Shown one piece after another: positions 53,301-61,495 of a stretch of DNA of 64,000 nucleotides. The stretch is from assembly GCA_025356335.1 (NCBI GenBank), contig JANXUF010000004.1, forward strand, positions 1 to 64,000. The letters are read 5' to 3'. The notes under the pieces were generated by a model that was not told where the DNA came from, made no database searches, and saw only the letters and a program-made list of their open reading frames with translations. Source of the stretch: Actinomycetes bacterium (GTDB lineage: Bacteria; Actinomycetota; Acidimicrobiia; Acidimicrobiales; Ilumatobacteraceae). The first letter of the stretch is position 1, and every line of letters begins with the position of its first letter. The position numbers and the translations under genes were made by a program.

Positions 53301-54656
53301 GTCGGCGATATCTCCGGTGAACAGCGCCGGAAGGTTGACAACCGCCAGCAGCCCGGCGGCTATCGGCACAACAACCGTTCGCCAACGCATCGGCCAGCGC
53401 GTCGGCCAGCGCAGCGGCCAGCGCAGCGTCGCCGAGGAGAGGACGGTCACGAGTGCACCCCAGCCGAGGGCGAAGCCGAGGACGCTGAGCGGCAACGCAC
53501 GGGTGCTCGATCGCATCGACAGCGCCAGTCCTGATCGTGATGCATCGGCGAGCGGAGACATCAACGGCGAGGCGGCGTCGATCGGGTGGACGCTGACAGC
53601 GAGAATCGTTCCGGCGAGGACGAGCAGCGCCGCGTATCGCCGCGCACCCCACCTGACTATCGTCAAGCCTGCAAATCCACCGATGAGAACGACGAGCGTG
53701 ACGAGCACGAGTGCCGACGACGTCAGATACGCCGTCGCTGCGCTAGTTGCCGGACCGCCGAGATCACGGATGTAGAACAGCCAGTAGCCCAGTCCGCGCA
53801 GCGTCTCGGTGCTCAACGAGGTGAGTGATACGGCCTGCAGCGTTTCGGAGAATCCCAAGACGTTTGCGCCGTGCTTGCTCTGGATCGAGAGCATGACGAC
53901 CCACCACAGCGACACCACCAGGCTTAACAGCCCGAGCTTCGCCGTGGTGAGCGCCGCTGCCTTGAACGGGATCGTGCGGCGCCAGACAGCGTCGACGAGC
54001 CACAGGATCGGGCCGGGTGCAACCATCACGATCGCCGTGAAGTTCGGGGCAGCGACGGTGAACATGACCAACGCGAACAACGCCGGTGCTCGCCAGGACG
54101 AGCCTGTCGCCGCCTTGATCGTCAGCCCGATCAACCAGCACAGGCCGCTGAACGGCAGAAGCATCAACGACGTGCGTGAGATGTACGGCAGGATGTACGG
54201 GCTGAGCATGTAGAAGAGTGCGGTGACCATCGCTGCAGCGGGTTTGAGTCCGAGCATCTTGGCGAGCCACCGAGCGCCGAGCCCGGCACAGAGCAGCAGC
54301 GTGGCGATCCACAGACGCTGGGCGATCCAGTCCGGCACGCCGAACTTGTCGAAGATCCAGTACCACGGACCTGACGGCCACAGGTAGCTGATCGTCTGAT
54401 GCGGCACCCATCCGCCGTATTGCGTCGCGTCCCAGGCGCGCGGTGCTGCTCGCATCAGGCCGCCCGGATCTAGGTACAGGTACAGCTTGGTATCCGCCGG
54501 AAGCCGGCCGGGGTAAGCGAGCAGCGCCGGTACGTAGCACAACAGCGCCAAGATCGCTGTCGGCCACGACCGACTGGCGAGTGGACCGAGACGTCGGCGT
54601 CGCGCTGAGTCGACCTGTGGCTCACCCGACGGAGCAGTTTCGTCAGGCGTGATCAT
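50217..54656 (-). CDS. aftD: AftD-like alpha-(1->3)-arabinofuranosyltransferase (DUF3367)
   Basis: 1479 aa from ATG 54656 (GAAGG 7 nt upstream; other in-frame ATGs at 54662 and 54680). M. tuberculosis AftD is about 1400 aa. The N-terminal GT-C part has LLAYPGRLPADTKLYLYLDP, the Asp-containing first loop, WDATQYGGWVPHQTISYLWPSGPWY (WVPHQTISYLWPSGP) and about twelve helices to residue about 430. The large exterior region holds at least two discoidin/F5-8C-like carbohydrate-binding modules (DADPATAWLVGDR; DGDPKTSWVSSFGRF). Three or four helices close the protein before a charged tail. It would add arabinofuranose from decaprenyl-phospho-arabinose to arabinan. Confidence 0.9.
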   Translation of the reverse strand: MITPDETAPSGEPQVDSARRRRLGPLASRSWPTAILALLCYVPALLAYPGRLPADTKLYLYLDPGGLMRAAPRAWDATQYGGWVPHQTISYLWPSGPWYWIFDKFGVPDWIAQRLWIATLLLCAGLGARWLAKMLGLKPAAAMVTALFYMLSPYILPYISRTSLMLLPFSGLCWLIGLTIKAATGSSWRAPALFALVMFTVAAPNFTAIVMVAPGPILWLVDAVWRRTIPFKAAALTTAKLGLLSLVVSLWWVVMLSIQSKHGANVLGFSETLQAVSLTSLSTETLRGLGYWLFYIRDLGGPATSAATAYLTSSALVLVTLVVLIGGFAGLTIVRWGARRYAALLVLAGTILAVSVHPIDAASPLMSPLADASRSGLALSMRSSTRALPLSVLGFALGWGALVTVLSSATLRWPLRWPTRWPMRWRTVVVPIAAGLLAVVNLPALFTGDIADPAISHTENPPSGWTSAATALSRTAKSARVLQLPGAPFGAYRWGYTVDPVMPGLTDKPFLARDLLPLGSPGAMDLLYAIDNRFQNGTVEAASIAPLARLFGADSIFSPDDVAFDRFRTPRPEVTNNILTTAGVGLGTTTSFGARTPNTPSLAMIDEDELSNPLIGTPLPTTTVTHVFDAAGVIRAKNTSVVVVGSGDGLVDAAAAGLIDGTQLVQYAADLAHPTSKSVFGAGLPAQAVIVTDSNRDRAEQWRSSRDTLGFTEDGTADGGVAVLDSADARLAVFPGQTAADQTIAEQRGGLTAVASAYGEPFAYRPEDRAFMAVDADPATAWLVGDRATADGAFITVSSPKPVTKLTLLQPDDASTNRWITSVSINYGQGPGQTVVLDDSSKAGNGQTITAPTPFTTAKITIRSTSGDGRNPFGQSAVGFARITASAADGSAVPPTMEVVRPPTTMENSNTGVAAAVPVVYVFTRDRASATDRWRSDPEPALVREVRILTPTSLQPTITVRLDQRADDSILKALFGLPGAATASGRLTGVAADGGYAAVDGDPKTSWVSSFGRFPGQQAGGTLTVPLDAGTTISQLRITQSTDPRFATIRSIAISGDAGRSAETVAVPVPDASGVSTVNFAPVTTASLSITIASTDTKTTIDRRSAEPTALPFSIEEISGAGIRPLSLPATIDTGCRTDLLSFDGQPVALQITATTSDLLAGEAVQAKFCGPASVSELGGGQLPKGNYLVVAQPGSKTGLDIDRLVLAPPRTGATAPSAGLSAPTVTSESTHDGEAVTVSNCESGCWLTNGEGYEPGWTANVSGVTLGKPLQVDGGFDGWWLPAGPATRTVTLAFGPQRTLDIALLLTALGVLACIAMALGLGRRRSTFQATAPRTLALRSTPTSRSTSLSIAVAWLTTSAVGALVISPEWGVITLVVSGLLLWVRRRPEYLGLASLAWICVIAVRIFRILREIRPAPDPTWTSFFEELHRPALLAVVLLFGSVLLDRGAEPAREPELNREPGPREPRRESGAEPLNGS

Positions 54657-54794
54657 CGCCATACCTTCGACACCACGCATGGCTGGCGATGCTACTGGTC
54701 TGGTGATTGTCAGGGCCCGACTGCAATCAGCATGCAAGACGGGTCCGGAGCCACCGGCGAGTGTCCACGGGGTGCTTAGCGCCACGTACGAAGA

Positions 54795-56957
54795 TCAAGA
54801 ATTTGAGAGCGCGAGGTTGACGATCGACGGCCCGAGCCACCGGCTGACGACCTCGAGCGCGCCGCCTGAAGTCCAGTGAATGCCGTCCGGGCGGAGATCC
54901 TGACGAGTGTCCAACTGATTGCTGGACATCCAGTCGCGGAGATTCAGGGTGAAGATTCGCGTCGGCTGCTCCGCTTCGAGGCCTGATTGTTCCGCTTCGA
55001 GCACCGCTCGCGCCGGGTAGTCGGTTCCCTGGGGAAAATTGGAGAGCCAGTACGGGTTGACATCCGGCATCTGCGCAAACACGATCTTGGCGTCGGTGCT
55101 CGACTCGACTTGTTGCACGAAAGCGCGATATGCCCGGTCAAGGTGCTGCTGGTAGGTCGGATCCAGCGCTGTGATCGGGCCAGAACCGAAGTTCTTCGGC
55201 TCGTGATCAGCGAGCGTCACGAGCACGACGACGACGTCGGGATGAAAAGACTTGAGGAGGGCTGGAAGTCGTCGATCAAGTGTCGCAGCACATCCGACGT
55301 CGAGACGTTTGTCGATGTCGTTTGCCGGGATCGCGCCGCGCAGCAGTCCACAGCCGGGTGACACCGCTGATGCGCTGTTCGCGAGGCCCGGATGGGTCTT
55401 TGTCCACGCTTGCAAACCGGGCGCCGTCGCTTCGGCGGTCGAGTCGCCGACCAGCAAGATCCGTACGGGACGATTTCCGACTTGCGCTGTAGCATCTGGC
55501 TCCGGGACAGTGGTCGAGGCATTGGCGATCGTCGAAGCGATCGTCGAAGCGATCGGTGCGCGCTGCGATGTTGCTGTTTCGATGCTCGAAGCGACGCTCG
55601 GTGTCGTCTGGGCGGGCGCGTTCGTCACAGCGGGCAACATCCCTTCCGGGCTGGTCGGCACCATCGTTAGTGGTGAACTTGGTGAGTCTGATGTCGCCGG
55701 GCTCGGTGCGGTGAGCGGCCTGTCGTCTTGGGCCGCCGCTGGATCCAGGTCGATTTGGTGGCTCGCCCAGTAGGCTGTCGGTGTGGTCGACAATGCGGTG
55801 ATCAGCACGATGTTCGTGCACATTCCTGTTGCCACCAACGCCAAGACGTGCGTCTTGGCGTGGCGTATCGGGTTTTCGAACCCGTAGTACGAGACGACTG
55901 CGAGCATGAGCGTTGCGAGCATTTCAGTCGCAATCAAGATCGGTCCTCGAAGACGTGATCGTTCGGCAAAGACCACGAAGATCGGCCAATGAAACAGATA
56001 GACGCCGTAGCTGATTCGGCCGAGGAATCGAAGAGGGGAAAGACCGAGCAGCGCCGAGAACCTTCGGGGGCTCTGGATGCCGGTGATGAGGACTGCCGTG
56101 GTGAATCCGACAACAGGCAGAGCACCGTAGTAGGCGGGTCCGTGGTCGGATGGAAAAGTCACGCAGAACGTGACGAGAGCGATGCCGGCCAGTGCTGGCA
56201 CGATCGAACGCAGAGTTGGTAACCGGCCGTCGGCCTGAAGCGCTGCAACCGTCGCGCCAGCGAGGATCTCAGCGGCGCGTGCCGGTGTCGCCCAATAGGC
56301 GGCATTGGGACCCCATTCGAGGGCAATGCCCACCGACACACAGGCGAACACCATCGTCAGGGCGACGAAGAGTGAACTCATTTTCCACCGACGCCGTGTG
56401 GTGACGGCGAGACATCCGACGACAGCGACGGGCCAGATCCAGTAGTACTGCTCCTCCACCGAAAGGGACCAGAAATGCAAGAGGGGAGAGGAAACGCCGG
56501 CGCGAGCCGCGAGTTGGTCACCGTAGCTTCCGCCTCGGAACAGCTGTGTCCAGTTCGACACCTGCAAGAGTGCCGCGTACAGATCAGCCCGCAGATGGGT
56601 TTCCCCGACAAACCATCCGTTGTGGCTTGCTACGGCCACCGCGGCAATCGTCACGAACGACGCGGGGAGTAGCCGACGAGCTCTGCGAGCGTAGAACGCA
56701 CGGAACCGGATCTGTCCGGAGCTGTGATGCTCGGCGACTAGCAACGCCGTGATCAGGTACCCCGACAAGGTAAAGAACACGGAAACTCCGACGTATCCTC
56801 CCGGCAGCCACGCGGCTTTCGAATGAAAGATGACGACAGCCGCAACGGCGAGACCCCGTAGACCGTCGAGTTGTGGCTGATAGGCAATCCGCGCGACAGA
56901 TTCCCCTCGACCCTCAACCGAGGATGTCCCCGCCCCCACGACTCCAGTGTTCCACAT
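54795..56957 (-). CDS. Acyltransferase 3 / SGNH hydrolase fusion (OafA/YrhL type)
   Basis: 720 aa. The N-terminal acyltransferase-3 domain (about 20-375) shows PQLDGLRGLAVAAVVIFH, GYVGVSVFFTLSGYLI, FYARRARRLLPAS and SLSVEEQYYWIWP, with ten membrane helices. A Ser/Thr/Pro/Ala linker (about 400-490) leads to an exterior SGNH domain with GDS at about 502-504 and the Asp-His pair in RPDGIHW (His about 694). It moves acyl groups, often acetyl, to surface polysaccharide. It follows a second acyltransferase gene after 39 nt. Confidence 0.92.
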   Translation of the reverse strand: MWNTGVVGAGTSSVEGRGESVARIAYQPQLDGLRGLAVAAVVIFHSKAAWLPGGYVGVSVFFTLSGYLITALLVAEHHSSGQIRFRAFYARRARRLLPASFVTIAAVAVASHNGWFVGETHLRADLYAALLQVSNWTQLFRGGSYGDQLAARAGVSSPLLHFWSLSVEEQYYWIWPVAVVGCLAVTTRRRWKMSSLFVALTMVFACVSVGIALEWGPNAAYWATPARAAEILAGATVAALQADGRLPTLRSIVPALAGIALVTFCVTFPSDHGPAYYGALPVVGFTTAVLITGIQSPRRFSALLGLSPLRFLGRISYGVYLFHWPIFVVFAERSRLRGPILIATEMLATLMLAVVSYYGFENPIRHAKTHVLALVATGMCTNIVLITALSTTPTAYWASHQIDLDPAAAQDDRPLTAPSPATSDSPSSPLTMVPTSPEGMLPAVTNAPAQTTPSVASSIETATSQRAPIASTIASTIANASTTVPEPDATAQVGNRPVRILLVGDSTAEATAPGLQAWTKTHPGLANSASAVSPGCGLLRGAIPANDIDKRLDVGCAATLDRRLPALLKSFHPDVVVVLVTLADHEPKNFGSGPITALDPTYQQHLDRAYRAFVQQVESSTDAKIVFAQMPDVNPYWLSNFPQGTDYPARAVLEAEQSGLEAEQPTRIFTLNLRDWMSSNQLDTRQDLRPDGIHWTSGGALEVVSRWLGPSIVNLALSNS

Positions 56958-56996
56958 CGGTCACGATCGCATCAAGCATCTGGTTGTTCAGTGGGC

Positions 56997-58193
56997 TCAC
57001 GACAATGCGAGCACGGCGGCGACAGAGATCAGCGCCGACGCGGCGAGCCAGCATCCGATCACGGCTCGGGTCGGTGGCAGCGTCAATGCTCGTATCGGTC
57101 GTTCGACGCCAAAGTGCAGCGCAACTGCGGCAGCCGACGAGATGGCGATCTGGAGGACGACCAGTCGTGCTCCGCTGAAGCCGAGGCGTTCCGGGCTGAG
57201 CACGAGCAATACCGGCCAGTGGACGAGGTAGAGCGAGTAGCTGAGCGTCCCGACGAGCACGAGTGGTCGCCATCGCATCGCCCGTTCGGCGCGCTGGTGG
57301 CTGAGCAGACCGGCGATCGTCGCCGCAGTGAGGAGGCCGAGGAGCGGGTAGCCACCTCGGAGCAGCAGGCTCTGCACGTGTCTTCCCTCGAAGATCAGTA
57401 CGCAGATCCCGGCGACCCCGGCGAATGCCAACGTGTCGCCGATCACCGGATGGATGGTGCGCCGTCGAGGGTGCGACCACCAGAGCGCCAACGCCACGCC
57501 GGCAGCGAATTCCGCAAGTCGCACGTCGGTGCCGAACTCCCGCCTCGGTGACCACGGGCTGGCGAACACGTCGAGCAGCAACGAGACGACCCACGTCGAC
57601 GCAAGCAGTGTGAACAGCGTGCGACGGCCCCAATGCATCGCCATGGCAACCACCGAGCCGGCCGCTGCAAGCAGGTAGAACTGCTCTTCGACGCTGAGCG
57701 ACCATGTCGGTCCGAGCGGGCCGACGATCGTACGCAGGAGTTTCGATTGGCCATCGACGATCACATGCCAGTTCGTGTAACTCCAGACCGAAGCGACGAC
57801 GTCGCTCGGATGGACGACGAGCAGATCGGTCGTGGCGCTGAGAATTGCGACCACAGTGACGACGGCCAGCGCAGCCGGAGCGAGGCGCTTGATGCGGCGC
57901 GCCCAGAATGGCGCCCAACGGATCTTGCCGGTGGTCGATCGGTCGCGCATCAGCAAGCTGGCGATGAGGAATCCGCTGAGCGTGAAGAAGACCGAAACCC
58001 CGATGAAGCCGCCTTCGAACTGGCGCACGCCCGAGATCGCGCAGGCGTGATAGGCGACGACAGCGATGATCGACAATCCGCGCAGCCCATCGAGCGACGG
58101 TTCGTAGCGAAGCTGCCACGGGTTCTCTCCCGTCGTCCCAGCCGGTGCCGTGGCACCTGTTGTCTGCGTCTGTGGTGAATCTGGCGTCTGCAT
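56997..58193 (-). CDS. Acyltransferase 3 family membrane protein
   Basis: 398 aa without SGNH domain. EPSLDGLRGLSIIAVVAYH, GFIGVSVFFTLSGFLIAS, FWARRIKRLAPAA and WSLSVEEQFYLLA are the acyltransferase-3 motifs with the catalytic-type His; ten helices. The N-terminal 30 residues are Thr/Pro/Gln-rich. It begins 9 nt after the mannosyltransferase stop. The fold is the same as the acyltransferase half of the next gene, but the two differ clearly in sequence. Confidence 0.91.
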   Translation of the reverse strand: MQTPDSPQTQTTGATAPAGTTGENPWQLRYEPSLDGLRGLSIIAVVAYHACAISGVRQFEGGFIGVSVFFTLSGFLIASLLMRDRSTTGKIRWAPFWARRIKRLAPAALAVVTVVAILSATTDLLVVHPSDVVASVWSYTNWHVIVDGQSKLLRTIVGPLGPTWSLSVEEQFYLLAAAGSVVAMAMHWGRRTLFTLLASTWVVSLLLDVFASPWSPRREFGTDVRLAEFAAGVALALWWSHPRRRTIHPVIGDTLAFAGVAGICVLIFEGRHVQSLLLRGGYPLLGLLTAATIAGLLSHQRAERAMRWRPLVLVGTLSYSLYLVHWPVLLVLSPERLGFSGARLVVLQIAISSAAAVALHFGVERPIRALTLPPTRAVIGCWLAASALISVAAVLALS

Positions 58194-58202
58194 CGCCGAT
58201 AC

Positions 58203-59465
58203 CTATGGAATGGCCGTGAATCCACCGTAGAGGACGGTGATCGCCACCAGGCCGGCGCCGCAACACAGCATCAGATACGTCCAGGCGTCATTCCACTTCT
58301 TCGGCCACCAGGCAGCGACGCCGATGAACAGCGGGAACGCGGTGAACAGGAAACGCGGTCTGGCGGTCACGGTCTTGGGGATGATCATCAATACGACGAT
58401 CGCCAGCGTGTACGCCCAGACGTAGAGCGGAAGGCGCTGGCGACGGCTGACGACCAGCATGAAAACGAGGGCGACGAGCGTCAGCGTGCACATCAGGAAC
58501 GTCGGAGATGCGAGCGGATGGATGATGCTGTTACCGACCTCGCGCAACGCGGTCCATCCCCAGCTGTATCCCTCGTGCCACGCCTCGCGCTGGATGCGGA
58601 ACCAGGCGGCCGGCTCGCCGGTCTGATGACGCATGAACAACTGGAACCCGATGAATCCGACGGGTGCCAATGCCGGGGCAACCAGTGATCTCCACGCCCG
58701 CTCGTTGCGGATGGCGACGATGGCGGCGACCCCGCAGGCAACGACGAGGGCGATGCCGTTCGGGCGTGTCATCGTCGCCAGGCCGGCAGCGATGCCGGCA
58801 AGGAACCATCGCTTCTGGCCGAGCCAGACGAGACAGGCACAGGCGAGGACGATCAGCAGACCCTCGGCATAGGCCAGCGACAGAACGAAACTGCCGGGGA
58901 AGAAGGCGGTCAGGATCATCGCCCGCTTGGCGACGTCGTGGTCGAAGAACTGGCTCGCCAGCCAGCCCACCCCGACGATCGCCGCCAGCCCGACGACCAG
59001 GTTGACGGCGAGTGCGGCTGCGACGTCACGGCCTGGTAGCACCGTGTCGGCGGCGCGGATGATCAACGGGTACAGCGGGAAGAAGGCACCACGGGCGGCG
59101 CGCAGATGGTCGGTGTCGTATTCGTACGTGACGTTCGGCGGAACGAAGTGCGGATACCCCCGTCTGACGATTTCGAGGTACCACTTGCTGTCCCACGAGG
59201 TGAAGACGTCGAGCATGCCGCGGAAGGCGTTTCTCGGCCGAGGCTTGTACGGGGCGGTGGCGACAGAGTTGGACGTCGTGACGACCGCCGCGCCGATGGC
59301 GACGAAGATGCGCGACACGACGTAGGCGACAAAGCCGGCAGCGACGGCACCGCGCCACGTCGTCTCACCGTCACCCGCGTCGGCGATGGCAGTGTCGTCT
59401 CGCCGCCTGCGGACGGCGAGCGACCCGAACAGCGCGCCGCGGCGGAGCGTTGGAACCGAGCTCAC
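58203..59465 (-). CDS. PIG-V/mannosyltransferase-family membrane protein
   Basis: 420 aa from GTG 59465, chosen for its GTGA overlap with the DNA glycosylase stop; longer in-frame sequence upstream is antisense. FTSWDSKWYLEIVRRGYPH carries the W-D motif of PIG-V-like GT-C enzymes, and FFPLYPLIIRAAD, FFPGSFVLSLAYAEGL and MTRPNGIAL follow. About nine to ten helices. The likely donor is a polyprenyl-phosphate mannose or similar. It is coupled to a DNA-repair gene, an unusual partner. Confidence 0.85.
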   Translation of the reverse strand: MSSVPTLRRGALFGSLAVRRRRDDTAIADAGDGETTWRGAVAAGFVAYVVSRIFVAIGAAVVTTSNSVATAPYKPRPRNAFRGMLDVFTSWDSKWYLEIVRRGYPHFVPPNVTYEYDTDHLRAARGAFFPLYPLIIRAADTVLPGRDVAAALAVNLVVGLAAIVGVGWLASQFFDHDVAKRAMILTAFFPGSFVLSLAYAEGLLIVLACACLVWLGQKRWFLAGIAAGLATMTRPNGIALVVACGVAAIVAIRNERAWRSLVAPALAPVGFIGFQLFMRHQTGEPAAWFRIQREAWHEGYSWGWTALREVGNSIIHPLASPTFLMCTLTLVALVFMLVVSRRQRLPLYVWAYTLAIVVLMIIPKTVTARPRFLFTAFPLFIGVAAWWPKKWNDAWTYLMLCCGAGLVAITVLYGGFTAIP

Positions 59466-60364
59466 ATCGCCGCGATCGGGAGAACCCGGATACCGGGGCC
59501 GAAGCGTTGGATACCGTGACCGTCGGCCGTCAGCAGCCTGATCACCCGGCTGCGCTGCCCGGCGTAGGGCGCCAGCAGTTCGAGCATTTCTGCGTCGCTC
59601 CCACGTGGTCGGCCGGTCAGCGCCTGCGTCACGAGATGGCACAGCCAGAAGTCACCGACGGCGATGGCGTCCGGATCGCCGAATGCCGGTCCGCCTGCGC
59701 AGCCGATCGTCCATTGGCCGATTCCCGGTATGAGCGTCAAACGCTGCAGTGCGACTCGTGGCGCTGCGTCCGCCTCGATCGAGGTGACCAGGCGCTGGTG
59801 CGAAGCGAAGGCCTTGATTGCTTCTGCGCGCTTGCGTTCGATCCCGAATCGGTGGAACCGCCAATACGGCAGTGTCGCCAGCACGTCGGGTGCCGGGGGC
59901 AGACGCATCGGCCGTGGTCCCGGGGCGATTCCGCCGAACACCCTGCACAACGAGGCGTACGAACGCATCGCTTCGCGGGTGGTGACGCGCTGTTCGAGGA
60001 TCAATGGCAGCACCGTGTGGTAGAGGCCGCCGCCGTGTCCGATGCGTGGCATCGGGTTGCGACGCATCGCCGCGGCAACCGCCGGATGCGCTGGGCTGAT
60101 ATCCGCCGGCGGCTCGTCCAACTGCCCGGTGAGCGCAGCGACCGTCGACAGTGCGTGATCGCCCCCAGGGCCCCATGCAGATGCGTCGAGACCAGCGGAG
60201 GACCACCAGATGTGCAGGCTCGCCGGTCCGTCCGGGGTCAACGTTGCTCGCCACCAGCCGTTTGGCTCGGCCTGCGTCGTCGGGTCGAACCGGCCGTGCT
60301 GCTGCGCGCTGAGCACGCTGCGGTAGTCGATGGCCGGGGCCATCTGTTGCACGGGTACAGACAC
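59462..60364 (-). CDS. AlkA-like HhH-GPD DNA glycosylase
   Basis: 300 aa from GTG 60364. The start is chosen because a TAGCGT -10 box lies 7 nt upstream; ATG 60343 is an alternative. Helix-hairpin-helix LTLIPGIGQWTIGCAGGPAF and the catalytic Asp in IAVGDFWLCHLV identify the HhH-GPD superfamily. The N-terminal beta region (WWRATLTPDGPASLHIWW) fits AlkA/3-methyladenine glycosylase II. It removes alkylated bases. The candidate damage-type promoter directly upstream fits this role. It overlaps the mannosyltransferase gene. Confidence 0.87.
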   Translation of the reverse strand: MSVPVQQMAPAIDYRSVLSAQQHGRFDPTTQAEPNGWWRATLTPDGPASLHIWWSSAGLDASAWGPGGDHALSTVAALTGQLDEPPADISPAHPAVAAAMRRNPMPRIGHGGGLYHTVLPLILEQRVTTREAMRSYASLCRVFGGIAPGPRPMRLPPAPDVLATLPYWRFHRFGIERKRAEAIKAFASHQRLVTSIEADAAPRVALQRLTLIPGIGQWTIGCAGGPAFGDPDAIAVGDFWLCHLVTQALTGRPRGSDAEMLELLAPYAGQRSRVIRLLTADGHGIQRFGPGIRVLPIAAM

Positions 60365-60371
60365 GGCTGCG

Positions 60372-60394
60372 ACGCTAGTCAATGGGTGTGACAG
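60372..60394 (-). promoter_or_regulatory. Candidate RecA-NDp / PafBC-type promoter of the DNA glycosylase
   Basis: Read on the minus strand: CTGTCA (60394-60389), an 11-nt spacer (CACCCATTGAC) and TAGCGT (60377-60372), then 7 nt to the GTG start. It matches the RecA-NDp consensus tTGTCRgtg-N8-TAnnnT except for the weakly conserved first base and the gtg. The spacer begins with the same CACCCATT as the promoter at 3305. Confidence 0.65.
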
Positions 60395-60493
60395 AGAAAC
60401 GGTTTTGCGGAAACCTTCAGCCCGCTCCGCCCGACCACCGCGCTGCGCGGTCGTGACCGCCACCTGACGGGTGAATCGTCGAAGAACGGCACG

Positions 60494-61495
60494 CTAGGCG
60501 AGGTGTTCGATCGGATGGTGACAGGCGATGAAGTGCTCGCCACCGATGTCGCGGAGTTGCGGTTCTTCCTTGGCGCAGATATCCGTGGCAAACGGGCAAC
60601 GCGTCCGGAACCGGCAGCCGGACGGCGGCAGCACCGGCGAGGGGATTTCTCCGAGGATCTTCGTCGCCAGCACCTTGACCGTCGGATCCGGCACCGGGAT
60701 CGACTTCAGCAGCAGATCGGTATACGGATGCGTCGGGCGGGCGTAGAGATCGTCTGACTTGGCAACCTCGCACACTTTGCCGAGGTACATGACAGCGACG
60801 CGGTCGCTGATGTTCTTGACGACGGCAAGGTCGTGGGCGATGAAGATCAGCGTCAGATTGCGCTTCGCTTTGAGATCCTCCAAGAGGTTCAGGACCTGTG
60901 CCTGGACGCTGACGTCGAGCGCCGAGACCGGCTCGTCGCAGATGATCATTTTCGGATCGAGCACCAGCGCCCTGGCGATCGAGATGCGCTGGCACTGACC
61001 GCCGGAGAACTGATGAGGCTGGCTCTCCGCCGCACGTTTGGGATCGATTCCGACTTCTTCGAGGGTGGCGTCGACCTTGGCGGCACGTTCGGCTTTCGTG
61101 CCGACCTCCCAGATCATCAGCGGTTCCATGACGATGTCGCGGACCTTGCGTCGAGGATTGAGCGACGAGATCGGGTCCTGGAAGATCATCTGGATATTGG
61201 TGCGCACCTTGCGCATCGAATCGCCGCTCATCTTCGTCAGTTCGTTGCCGTCGAAGATGATCGAGCCGGAGGTCGGACGGGGGAGTTGCATGATCGCCCT
61301 GCCGGTGGTCGACTTGCCGCAACCCGACTCACCGACCAGTCCAAGTGTCTCGCCAGGGATCACGTCGAGGCTAATCCCTGAGACGGCGTTGACCTTGAGG
61401 CCGGTGCGGCCGACCGGAAATTCGACGACGAGGTTCTCGAGACGCAGCAGTGCTTCGTCAGCGGTGTGCAGGTGTGCGGTTCCGGTACCGGCCAT
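60494..61495 (-). CDS. oppF: Oligopeptide ABC transporter ATP-binding protein, OppF/DppF type
   Basis: 333 aa from ATG 61495, sharing one base with the oppD stop (TGATG). Walker A GESGCGKST, Q-loop MIFQDPISSLNPR, signature FSGGQCQRISIARAL (Cys where Arg is usual), Walker B MIICDEPVSALD, and the C-terminal GCRFRTRCPFATDIC oligopeptide-transporter cysteine motif. With OppD it powers peptide import. No solute-binding gene is seen up to the window edge. Confidence 0.94.
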   Translation of the reverse strand: MAGTGTAHLHTADEALLRLENLVVEFPVGRTGLKVNAVSGISLDVIPGETLGLVGESGCGKSTTGRAIMQLPRPTSGSIIFDGNELTKMSGDSMRKVRTNIQMIFQDPISSLNPRRKVRDIVMEPLMIWEVGTKAERAAKVDATLEEVGIDPKRAAESQPHQFSGGQCQRISIARALVLDPKMIICDEPVSALDVSVQAQVLNLLEDLKAKRNLTLIFIAHDLAVVKNISDRVAVMYLGKVCEVAKSDDLYARPTHPYTDLLLKSIPVPDPTVKVLATKILGEIPSPVLPPSGCRFRTRCPFATDICAKEEPQLRDIGGEHFIACHHPIEHLA

